Shown piece by piece: positions 1 through 5,518 of a DNA stretch of 5,518 nt (position 1 is the stretch's first letter; each line of letters starts with the position of its first letter). The notes under the pieces were generated by a model. The model saw only the letters and a program-made list of their open reading frames with translations, searched no databases and was not told where the DNA came from. This DNA comes from Rhizobiaceae bacterium. GTDB lineage: Bacteria > Pseudomonadota > Alphaproteobacteria > Rhizobiales > Rhizobiaceae. The position numbers were made by a program, and so were the translations under genes. Location of the stretch: contig JAEUMA010000632.1 in the NCBI GenBank assembly GCA_016793565.1, forward strand, positions 1-5,518, written 5' to 3'.

Positions 1-1166
1 TTCTCGATCGCCGTGCGCAGGCGAAGGTCGGCGGTCTCGGAGCGCTGGGCGAGGTGGCGCTGCTCGGTGACGTCGACGGCGATGCCGATGAGGTGAAGCT
101 CCGAGGCCTCTGGATCGACCACCTGCGCACGCGCCCGGATCCAGACCCAGCGGCCGTCGGCATGCCGCATGCGGAAGACCTGGTCGATATGGTCGACCTC
201 GCGCGACACGATCTTGTTGGCGAGCTTGAACAGGTTGCCGTCGTCCGGGTGGATGATCTCGTCCACCTCGCCGAACGACAGCATCTCCTCGCAGGGCTTG
301 TAGCCCAACATGTCATACATCGAGCGCGACCAGTACATCTGCCCGCGCACCATATCCCAATCCCACAGGCCGCAGCGTCCGCGCACGAGCGCAAGATCGA
401 TCCGCTGGTGCGCCTCGACATAGATGCGGTCTGCGGTCTGCGCGCGGGTGGCCTGGCTGAAATAGGCGTAGAGGATGACGATAAGGACGCCGCCCGTCAG
501 CACGAACAGCGTCACGTTGAGCGAGACGGTGCGGCGCCATTCTGCGAAGACCGCGTCGGCCGGGACCAGCGTCGCGGCGGCACCTGTGCCGTTCGGGGCC
601 AGGCTGAGCGTCGCGAACCACGGCTGGCCGTCTATGTCGACTTCCATCGCGCCGGCGCGCTCGCCGAAGATGAACAGCGGCTGGCCGCCCGACAGGATCG
701 CGTCGAGCGGCTTGCCGATCCATTCGCCCGCTTCCGGGCTGATCGCCACGACCTTGAAATCGCCGTCGGTAAGAACAACCACATGGCTGCGGCTCAGCGA
801 GCCGATCTGACGCGCCTTCTGCAGCATCTCCTGACCGGATTCCGGAACTATGGGCGCCTGCTCGGCGGCCAGCGACATGGCGTTGACCAGATGCGCGGTG
901 GCAAGGCCGAGAATTGCCTTGGCGTTGCGTTCGACATCGTCCCGCCACGTCATCAGCGACAGGCAGCGTGTGGCCGCCATGACGATCAGAAAGACGACGA
1001 TAAGGGCCGGGATCAGCCGCCGCAGGATCGGCTCCGCGTCCAGAAGGCGCTTATAGGCCGGCTCAGCCAGCAGTCTCGCATTGCCCGTCAGTCCCCCGCC
1101 GAACCGCTCGGTGCGCCGAGTAACGCGCAGCCGCTCGGGCGCGCCTTGCGCGACCGTCTTAGCCAT
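1..1166 (-). CDS. Membrane-bound PAS-domain sensor protein, N-terminal part (probable sensor histidine kinase), truncated by window start
   Basis: The frame is open from an ATG at 1166 to the window edge, giving 388 codons plus two bases; the C-terminus is missing. Visible parts in order are: a basic cytoplasmic N-terminus (1-50); a hydrophobic helix at about 51-66 (LIPALIVVFLIVMAA); a periplasmic region of about 150 residues (67-212) with PAS/Cache-like segments such as VVVLTDGDFKVVAISPEAG; a second helix at about 214-236; and a PAS_3-type domain at about 255-370 (GLWDWD at 266-271, YDMLGY at 284-289, HPDD at 306-309, DGRWVWIRAR at 337-346, ending in DVTEQR at 365-370). The last residues, LRLRTAIE, look like the linker into a second PAS domain. 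This layout is typical of alphaproteobacterial sensor histidine kinases, and a PleC/PdhS-type cell-cycle kinase is a reasonable guess. No H-box or ATPase domain is visible, so a GGDEF/EAL output cannot be excluded. The start is supported by a GGGGAG ribosome site. The gene follows pepN on the same strand after 140 bp and a terminator, so it is probably transcribed independently. Confidence 0.9.
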   Translation of the reverse strand, partial: MAKTVAQGAPERLRVTRRTERFGGGLTGNARLLAEPAYKRLLDAEPILRRLIPALIVVFLIVMAATRCLSLMTWRDDVERNAKAILGLATAHLVNAMSLAAEQAPIVPESGQEMLQKARQIGSLSRSHVVVLTDGDFKVVAISPEAGEWIGKPLDAILSGGQPLFIFGERAGAMEVDIDGQPWFATLSLAPNGTGAAATLVPADAVFAEWRRTVSLNVTLFVLTGGVLIVILYAYFSQATRAQTADRIYVEAHQRIDLALVRGRCGLWDWDMVRGQMYWSRSMYDMLGYKPCEEMLSFGEVDEIIHPDDGNLFKLANKIVSREVDHIDQVFRMRHADGRWVWIRARAQVVDPEASELHLIGIAVDVTEQRHLAQRSETADLRLRTAIE

Positions 1167-1173
1167 GAACCGG

Positions 1174-1179
1174 CTCCCC
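1174..1179 (-). promoter_or_regulatory. Ribosome binding site of the PAS sensor gene
   Basis: On the minus strand GGGGAG lies 7 bases upstream of the ATG at 1166. It decides the start: an in-frame TTG five codons further upstream overlaps this motif and has no equivalent site of its own. Confidence 0.6.
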
Positions 1180-1219
1180 AACCGTTTCTCTGAGCGACCC
1201 AGCCGAACGCCGCACTGCC

Positions 1220-1289
1220 GAATCGGGTATAAGGAATCAGACGCGATTCGTCGTGTCCAGAGCCGGCGGAGAAAAATTGCGGCTGAATC
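1220..1289. promoter_or_regulatory. Cluster of four GANTC (CcrM methylation) sites
   Basis: GANTC occurs at 1220-1224 (GAATC), 1234-1238 (GAATC), 1245-1249 (GATTC) and 1285-1289 (GAATC). Scanning the rest of the window gives only three more (3008-3012, 3699-3703, 5285-5289), all isolated inside genes. In alphaproteobacteria CcrM methylates the adenine of GANTC, and GcrA with sigma70 activates a subset of promoters carrying methylated sites near the -10/-35 elements. The two sites at 1234 and 1245 also form the arms of a small inverted repeat. The methylation role is inferred from the sequence motif. Confidence 0.65.
1227..1255 (-). promoter_or_regulatory. Candidate sigma70-type promoter of the PAS sensor gene, embedded in GANTC sites
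   Basis: Reading the minus strand, CACGAC (1255-1250) and TTATAC (1232-1227) are separated by exactly 17 bases. Each matches the rhizobial consensus CTTGAC / CTATAT at 4 of 6 positions. Transcription would begin near 1220, leaving a leader of about 54 bases. Two GANTC sites (1245-1249 and 1234-1238) fill the ends of the spacer and a third (1220-1224) covers the expected start point. The match is moderate and assigned by eye. Its position between the pepN terminator and the sensor start supports it. Confidence 0.4.
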
Positions 1290-1297
1290 GCGGCAAT
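1272..1297 (-). terminator. Rho-independent terminator of pepN
   Basis: On the minus strand, 9 bases after the pepN stop codon, an imperfect hairpin (1297-1276; 5 bp ATTGC/GCAAT, one C-C mismatch, 2 more GC pairs, 6-base loop GATTCA) runs directly into TTTTT (1276-1272). The stem is modest, but its placement and T-run fit an intrinsic terminator separating pepN from the sensor gene. Confidence 0.6.
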
Positions 1298-1306
1298 CTT
1301 GGGCCG

Positions 1307-3952
1307 CTAAGCCAGCGTCCTCTGCACGATGTCGCGAAGGTCCGCCGAAAGGCCCTTTCGCGACGCTATGTCGGCCAGGGCTTCTCGTGCCTTGCCCTGA
1401 CGTCCGGCCTCGAGCGAGCGCCACGATCGCAGCGACGTCGCGAGCCGCGCCGCTAGTTGCGGATTGCGTTTCTCGACATCCAGAACGGTCTCGACGAAGA
1501 AGGCGTAGCCGGCGCCGTCCGCCCTGTGGAAGCCGGTCTGGTTGGCGGCGGCGAACGTGCCGACCAGGGCCCGAACGCGATTGGGGTTGGCCATCGAAAA
1601 GGCGCGGTGCCGCGTCAGCGCCTGCACGGAGGCAAGGGTCCCGGCGCCCGGAACGGTCGCCTGGATCTGAAACCACTTGTCCATGACGAGCGGGTAAGTA
1701 CCGAAGCGCGCTTCGAAATCCGCCAGAGCGCGGGCCGCTTCCGGCGATCCGACGTGGCGGTGCGCCAGTATGGTGAGGGCGGCGGCCCGGTCGGTCATGT
1801 TCGAGGCTTCCGCGAAATGCTCGTAGGCCGTGGCCGCGTCGTCCTCGGCGGTCGCCAGATAGTCGAGCAGCACGTTGCGCAGCGCCCTGCGCCCCGCGCT
1901 CGCCGCATCCGGGCTGAATGGCTCGGCGCTGCCGAAGTTCCTGTAGATCCGCGCAAACGCGGCACGATTGCCGTTGGCGACCGCGCGCACCATCTGTTCG
2001 CGGGCGGAGAAGATGGCGTCGGGATCGATGTTGTTGGCGACCTCGCGGGCGATGTCTGCCTCCGACGGCAGCGTAAGCGCGAGGGCGCGGTAAGCGTGCT
2101 CCAGCCGGTCGTCTTCGGCGACGGCGCCGGCGATCTCGGCGATCTCGGCTCCGTACTGGGCGTCCCTGCCGCCCATCCGCCGCCGGAAGCCGGCGATCAG
2201 CGCCTCGGTGAGCATCGTATTGAAGGCCTGCCAGCGGCCGAACAGGTCGCTGTCGTGCCGCGCCAGAAAGGCCTGGTCGCCGGGCTTCTGCTCGACCGAT
2301 AGGGTGACGGGCGCCGAATATCCCCGGTTCAGCGACACCACCGGCCGCTCGGCCACTCCGCTGAAACGCACGGCATGTCGCCGCTTGCGGAGGTGGATGA
2401 TGCCATCTTCGACGTGCGCACCCTCGACCTCGCCATGGGCGATGTCGCGGCCGCTGGGATCCACAAGTCCGTAGGCCAGCGGTATGTGCATCAGCCGCTT
2501 TCGGCTTTCGCCGGGTGTGGGCGGAACGGACTGTTCGATCTCGAGCGTCAGTTCGGCCTTGGCGGCCTCATAGGTGCAGGTGACGGCGACGTTCGGCGTG
2601 CCTGCTTGATGATACCAGAGCGCGAACTGCGACAGGTCGCGATCGGAGACATCTTCGAAGACCTTGAGAAAATCCTCCACCGTGCACGCCTGGCCGTCAT
2701 GGCGTGTGAAGTAGAGATCCATGCCCTTGCGGAAAAGGTCGGGTCCGAGCAGCGTGCGCATCATGCGCACCACCTCGGAACCCTTCTCGTAGACGGTTGC
2801 CGTGTAGAAATTGTTGATCTCACGGTAGCGGCGGGGCCGTACCGGATGCGCGAGCGGACCCTGGTCCTCCGGAAACTGGTGCGCCCGCAGGGTGCGGACT
2901 TCCGCGATGCGCTTGACCGCGCGCGAACGCTGATCGGCCGAGAACTCGTGGTCGCGGAAGACCGTCAGCCCTTCCTTGAGGCATAGCTGGAACCAGTCGC
3001 GGCAAGTGATTCTGTTTCCAGTCCAATTGTGGAAATACTCATGCGCGATGATCGCCTCGATGTTGGCGAAGTCGGCATCCGTGGCCGTTTCCCGGTCGGC
3101 CAGCACATATTTGTCGTTGAAGATGTTGAGGCCCTTGTTCTCCATCGCGCCCATGTTGAAGTCGGACACTGCGACGATGTTGAACACGTCGAGATCGTAT
3201 TCGCAGCCGAATTTTTCCTCGTCCCACCGCATGGATCGCTTGAGCGCGTCCATCGCATAGGCGGCGAGGGGCTCCTTGCCGTGCTCAACATAGATGGCAA
3301 GATCCACCGGCCTGCCGCTCGACGTGACATAGCGGTCCTCGACCTTGCCGAGGTCGCCCGCCACGACGGCGAACAGATAGCTCGGCTTGGGGAAGGGGTC
3401 GTGCCAGACGGCGAAGTGACGCTCCGCATCGAGCCGTCCGCTGTCGACGGGATTGCCGTTGGAAAGCAGCAGCGGCGCTTCTAAGAGCGAGGCTTCCAGG
3501 CGAACGGTGTAGATCGAGAGGATGTCGGGCCGGTCGAGGAAATAGGTGATGCGGCGGAAGCCCTCTGCCTCGCATTGCGTGCAATAGACGCCGTTCGAGC
3601 GGTAGAGCCCCATCAGCGCCTGGTTGAGCACCGGCGCGACTTCCGTCTCGATCCGCAGCACGAAGCGCCTTTTGACAGGCGGATGCTCGATCACCAGCGA
3701 GTCGGGAGTAACGGAAAACTGCGCTGGTTCGGCGGGCTGGCCGTCGATCGCCAGGGAGACGAGGCGCAGTCCGTCGCCGTCGAGCCTCAGCGGCGGCGCA
3801 TTCTTCAACGTACCGCGGCGCTCGACCACCAGTTCGGACACCACGCGGGTCGCGTCCGGCGCGAGCGCGAAGGTCATGTTCACGTCCGGGATCAGATAAT
3901 CGCTCGGCCGATAGTCCTCCAGCCGGAAGACCTGTCCGGTATCTGTTCGCAT
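1307..3952 (-). CDS. pepN: Aminopeptidase N (M1 family zinc metallopeptidase), complete
   Basis: This is an 881-residue cytoplasmic aminopeptidase that removes N-terminal residues from peptides in the last steps of protein turnover. Its length is close to E. coli PepN (870). Catalytic features are all present: the exopeptidase motif GAMEN (268-272, Glu271 binding the substrate amino group); the zinc motif HEYFH (304-308) with the third ligand Glu327 in KEGLTVFRD, giving HExxH-x18-E; the general base Glu305; and the transition-state Tyr388 in VYEKG. These correspond to E. coli E264, H297/E298/H301, E320 and Y381 with a constant offset of 7. The S1-gating methionine next to GAMEN is Met267. Domain order is beta N-domain (~1-190), M1 catalytic domain (~225-440), Ig-like DUF3458 (~448-545), and helical ARM-repeat C-domain (~550-881). 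There is no signal peptide. The start MRTDTGQVF is preceded by AGAGGA, and no upstream in-frame start was seen. The gene is divergent from the molybdenum hydroxylase gene and ends 9 bases before a terminator. No frameshift or lost residue was seen. Confidence 0.98.
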   Translation of the reverse strand: MRTDTGQVFRLEDYRPSDYLIPDVNMTFALAPDATRVVSELVVERRGTLKNAPPLRLDGDGLRLVSLAIDGQPAEPAQFSVTPDSLVIEHPPVKRRFVLRIETEVAPVLNQALMGLYRSNGVYCTQCEAEGFRRITYFLDRPDILSIYTVRLEASLLEAPLLLSNGNPVDSGRLDAERHFAVWHDPFPKPSYLFAVVAGDLGKVEDRYVTSSGRPVDLAIYVEHGKEPLAAYAMDALKRSMRWDEEKFGCEYDLDVFNIVAVSDFNMGAMENKGLNIFNDKYVLADRETATDADFANIEAIIAHEYFHNWTGNRITCRDWFQLCLKEGLTVFRDHEFSADQRSRAVKRIAEVRTLRAHQFPEDQGPLAHPVRPRRYREINNFYTATVYEKGSEVVRMMRTLLGPDLFRKGMDLYFTRHDGQACTVEDFLKVFEDVSDRDLSQFALWYHQAGTPNVAVTCTYEAAKAELTLEIEQSVPPTPGESRKRLMHIPLAYGLVDPSGRDIAHGEVEGAHVEDGIIHLRKRRHAVRFSGVAERPVVSLNRGYSAPVTLSVEQKPGDQAFLARHDSDLFGRWQAFNTMLTEALIAGFRRRMGGRDAQYGAEIAEIAGAVAEDDRLEHAYRALALTLPSEADIAREVANNIDPDAIFSAREQMVRAVANGNRAAFARIYRNFGSAEPFSPDAASAGRRALRNVLLDYLATAEDDAATAYEHFAEASNMTDRAAALTILAHRHVGSPEAARALADFEARFGTYPLVMDKWFQIQATVPGAGTLASVQALTRHRAFSMANPNRVRALVGTFAAANQTGFHRADGAGYAFFVETVLDVEKRNPQLAARLATSLRSWRSLEAGRQGKAREALADIASRKGLSADLRDIVQRTLA

Positions 3953-3963
3953 CGCTGGGCTGT

Positions 3964-3969
3964 TCCTCT
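3964..3969 (-). promoter_or_regulatory. Ribosome binding site of pepN (long spacing)
   Basis: AGAGGA on the minus strand lies 11 bases before the ATG at 3952, slightly longer than the usual 5-9. No closer purine-rich site and no better start codon is present. No convincing -35/-10 pair for pepN was found in the 136-base divergent region. Confidence 0.5.
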
Positions 3970-4023
3970 CGCGTGCCCCGAGGAATGCTCCACAAGGTTG
4001 CGGCTCTTTACACGATTACGGCC

Positions 4024-4052
4024 CTCGGCAAAACTGCGCGGCGGCCCTATAT
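4024..4052 (+). promoter_or_regulatory. Sigma70-type promoter of the molybdenum hydroxylase gene
   Basis: CTCGGC (4024-4029) and CTATAT (4047-4052) are separated by 17 bases. The -10 matches the Sinorhizobium CTTGAC-N17-CTATAT consensus perfectly and the -35 matches 4 of 6. The predicted start is near 4059, giving a leader of about 30 bases. A 7-base direct repeat CGATTAC lies on each side (4013-4019 and 4063-4069). The rest of the divergent gap 3953-4088 shows no RNA gene or riboswitch-like structure. Confidence 0.5.
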
Positions 4053-4076
4053 CAGGCGCACCCGATTACCTTTCCG

Positions 4077-4083
4077 AAAGAGG
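4077..4083 (+). promoter_or_regulatory. Ribosome binding site of the molybdenum hydroxylase gene
   Basis: AAAGAGG sits 5 bases before the ATG at 4089 and selects it over the in-frame ATG at codon 10, which has no comparable site. It partly overlaps a weak 4-bp hairpin (CTTT-CCG-AAAG, 4070-4080). Confidence 0.6.
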
Positions 4084-4088
4084 CAGGC

Positions 4089-5518
4089 ATGAACATCGCG
4101 ACACCGAAATTCGGTATGGGCGCCTCCGTCCTTCGGCTCGAGGACCGCTCTTTCATCACCGGGAAGGGGCGCTATACGGACGACATCGTCGCCGAAGGCA
4201 TGCTGCATGGCTATGTGCTTCGATCGCCGGTGGCAAAGGCGTCGTTTCGCATAGGCTCTACCGAGGCGGCGAAACAGGCTCCGGGCGTCGAACTGGTGCT
4301 GACCGGAGCCGATGTCGGCGACCTCAAGGATCTGAAAACGCCCTACACGCAGAGCCAGCCGGACGGTTCCAAGCCGGACGTGCGGGGCATACCGATCCTG
4401 TGCCGCGACAGGGTCGCACACGTCGGCGACGCGGTGGCCTTCGTCGTAGCGGCGACACGCGCCCAGGCGCAGGATGCCGCCGAACTCATAGAGGTCGAAT
4501 ACGACGCCGAGCCTGCGATCTCCGACACGGCGAACGCTTTGGATGCCGACACGCCGCTGGTCTGGCCGGCACTCGGCACCAACAAGGCGCTGTACTATGA
4601 AATGGGCGATCGCGGCGCGACCGACGCCGCCTTCGCCAAGGCCGACAAGGTTGTGCGCATCGCCTTCACCAACAACCGGCTGGTATGCAATTACATGGAA
4701 GTGCGCTCCGCGATCGGCGACTGGGACGCCGAGAAGAGCCGGCTGGTGCTGACGGCGGGCTCGCAGGGCGTTCATTCGCAGCAGGCGATCCTGAGCAAGG
4801 TGCTCGGCATCGCGCCGGACGAGTTGCGGGTGGTGACGCCAGACGTCGGCGGCGGTTTCGGCCCCAAATCGTTCGTCTATCGGGAATACGCCCTGGTGCT
4901 CGAAGCCGCGCGACGCCTGCGCCGCGCGATCAAGTGGACGAGCGACCGCACCGAGCATTTCGTGACCGATGCGCACGGCCGCGACAATTATGTCGAGGCG
5001 GAGATGGCCTTGGACGGCGATGGCCGCTTCCTCGGTCTGCGCATCGACCTCACGGCCAATCTCGGCGCCTATGTCTCTCAGTACGGCGCGGCCGTTCCGT
5101 GGATCGGCGCCACCATGTCAACGGGCGTCTACGACATACCGGCGGTCGATGTGGCCATCACCGGCGTCTACACCAACACCGTGCCGGTGGACGCCTATCG
5201 CGGCGCTGGCCGGCCGGAAGCGGCGTTCCTCTTGGAAAAGCTGGTCGACGCTTGTGCCCGCGAGCTGGGTATTCCACGTGAGGAGATTCGCCGCCGAAAC
5301 TTCATCAGGCCCGAGAGTTTTCCGTACACGACCCCGCTCGGCCGAAAGTACGATGTCGGCCAGTTCGACGGCCATATGACTGCGGCCATGGAGCGCTCGG
5401 GCTGGGCGGATTTCGGCAAGCGGCTGGACGGTTCGCGCGCCAACGGGCTGATCCGCGGCATCGGCATGGCGACCTACATCGAGGCCTGCGCCTTTCCGGG
5501 TTCGGAGCCGGCCTTCGT
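4089..5518 (+). CDS. Xanthine dehydrogenase / CoxL-family molybdopterin-binding large subunit (form II), truncated by window end
   Basis: The first 476 codons of a molybdenum hydroxylase large subunit are present; family members are usually about 750-800 residues, so roughly 60% is visible. These subunits bind the molybdopterin-cytosine-dinucleotide cofactor and hydroxylate a carbon of a small substrate, passing electrons to a 2Fe-2S and an FAD subunit. Visible features are: the N-terminal signature RLEDRSFITGKGRYTDDI (16-32 region) opening the a/b hammerhead domain (~24-145); the first cofactor-binding domain (~155-395) with GSQGVH (224-229; Gln226 near the Mo site), DVGGGFGPK (252-260) and AYRGAGR (369-375); and the start of the second cofactor domain (~415 onward). 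AYRGAGR is the form II loop; genuine CO dehydrogenase has AYxCSFR with the Cu-binding Cys, absent here. The usual N-P-M-E-P-R segment reads NYMEVR (201-206). The catalytic Glu near the C-terminus lies outside the window. There is no Tat signal, so the protein is expected in the cytoplasm. Substrate unknown. It is probably the first gene of its operon, behind its own promoter. Confidence 0.94.
   Translation, partial: MNIATPKFGMGASVLRLEDRSFITGKGRYTDDIVAEGMLHGYVLRSPVAKASFRIGSTEAAKQAPGVELVLTGADVGDLKDLKTPYTQSQPDGSKPDVRGIPILCRDRVAHVGDAVAFVVAATRAQAQDAAELIEVEYDAEPAISDTANALDADTPLVWPALGTNKALYYEMGDRGATDAAFAKADKVVRIAFTNNRLVCNYMEVRSAIGDWDAEKSRLVLTAGSQGVHSQQAILSKVLGIAPDELRVVTPDVGGGFGPKSFVYREYALVLEAARRLRRAIKWTSDRTEHFVTDAHGRDNYVEAEMALDGDGRFLGLRIDLTANLGAYVSQYGAAVPWIGATMSTGVYDIPAVDVAITGVYTNTVPVDAYRGAGRPEAAFLLEKLVDACARELGIPREEIRRRNFIRPESFPYTTPLGRKYDVGQFDGHMTAAMERSGWADFGKRLDGSRANGLIRGIGMATYIEACAFPGSEPAF

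Noticed and set aside
54..1193. A 379-codon open frame on the plus strand opposite the sensor gene
   Set aside because: Its product is rich in Arg/His/Asp with no domain logic, while the minus strand encodes clear membrane helices and a PAS domain. It is a GC-rich antisense shadow.
1457..2302. A 281-codon plus-strand open frame inside pepN
   Set aside because: It is antisense to the conserved C-terminal domain of PepN, with low-complexity composition and no recognisable motif.
3953..4088. A specific pepN promoter in the divergent gap
   Set aside because: No minus-strand -35/-10 pair with 16-18 base spacing matched the consensus well enough to report.
3575..4600. A 341-codon plus-strand open frame spanning the divergent promoter region
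   Set aside because: It runs through the 5' part of pepN, the intergenic gap and the hydroxylase gene in the wrong frame; both real genes have strong motifs in their own frames.
4047..4976. A 309-codon minus-strand open frame opposite the hydroxylase
   Set aside because: It is a complementary-strand shadow of the cofactor-binding domain coding sequence, with no ribosome site or family features.
4089..5518. Calling the hydroxylase a carbon monoxide dehydrogenase (CoxL)
   Set aside because: The loop is AYRGAGR, lacking the Cys of AYxCSFR that carries copper in true CO dehydrogenase.

Overview
The window is GC-rich, dense bacterial chromosome holding three large genes. Its closest fit is an alphaproteobacterium of the Rhizobiales (Mesorhizobium / Phyllobacteriaceae-like). 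Supporting this are the style of the M1 aminopeptidase and molybdenum hydroxylase proteins, a promoter matching the CTTGAC-N17-CTATAT form described for Sinorhizobium, and a cluster of GANTC sites, the target of the alphaproteobacterial cell-cycle methylase CcrM. The taxonomic call is inference from sequence style; no search was run.

Layout. Positions 1-1166 (minus) hold the first 388 codons of a membrane-bound PAS sensor protein, cut off by the window start. It has two membrane segments around a ~150-residue periplasmic region, then a cytoplasmic PAS domain. It is probably a sensor histidine kinase and possibly PleC/PdhS-like, but the kinase part is outside the window. Positions 1167-1306 are intergenic, with a terminator for the upstream gene, a candidate promoter for the sensor gene and four GANTC sites in 70 bp. 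Positions 1307-3952 (minus) hold a complete pepN (aminopeptidase N, 881 aa, all catalytic residues intact). Positions 3953-4088 form a divergent intergenic region with a good sigma70-type promoter facing right. Positions 4089-5518 (plus) hold the first 476 codons of a xanthine dehydrogenase / CoxL-family molybdopterin-binding subunit, cut off by the window end. Its AYRGAGR active-site motif marks the 'form II' class, so it is not a true CO dehydrogenase.

The three genes do not form one pathway. pepN does general peptide turnover. The sensor gene downstream of it appears to have its own promoter after the pepN terminator. The molybdenum hydroxylase gene is divergently transcribed and is probably the first gene of a separate operon whose small (2Fe-2S) and medium (FAD) subunits would lie to the right if they are linked.

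Most of the window is conventional. The one signal that stands out is regulatory: the GANTC cluster over the sensor-gene promoter, against only three other GANTC sites in the rest of the window. This suggests methylation-dependent, cell-cycle-linked expression of the sensor. I found no evidence of mobile elements, CRISPR, RNA genes or an undescribed multi-gene system.
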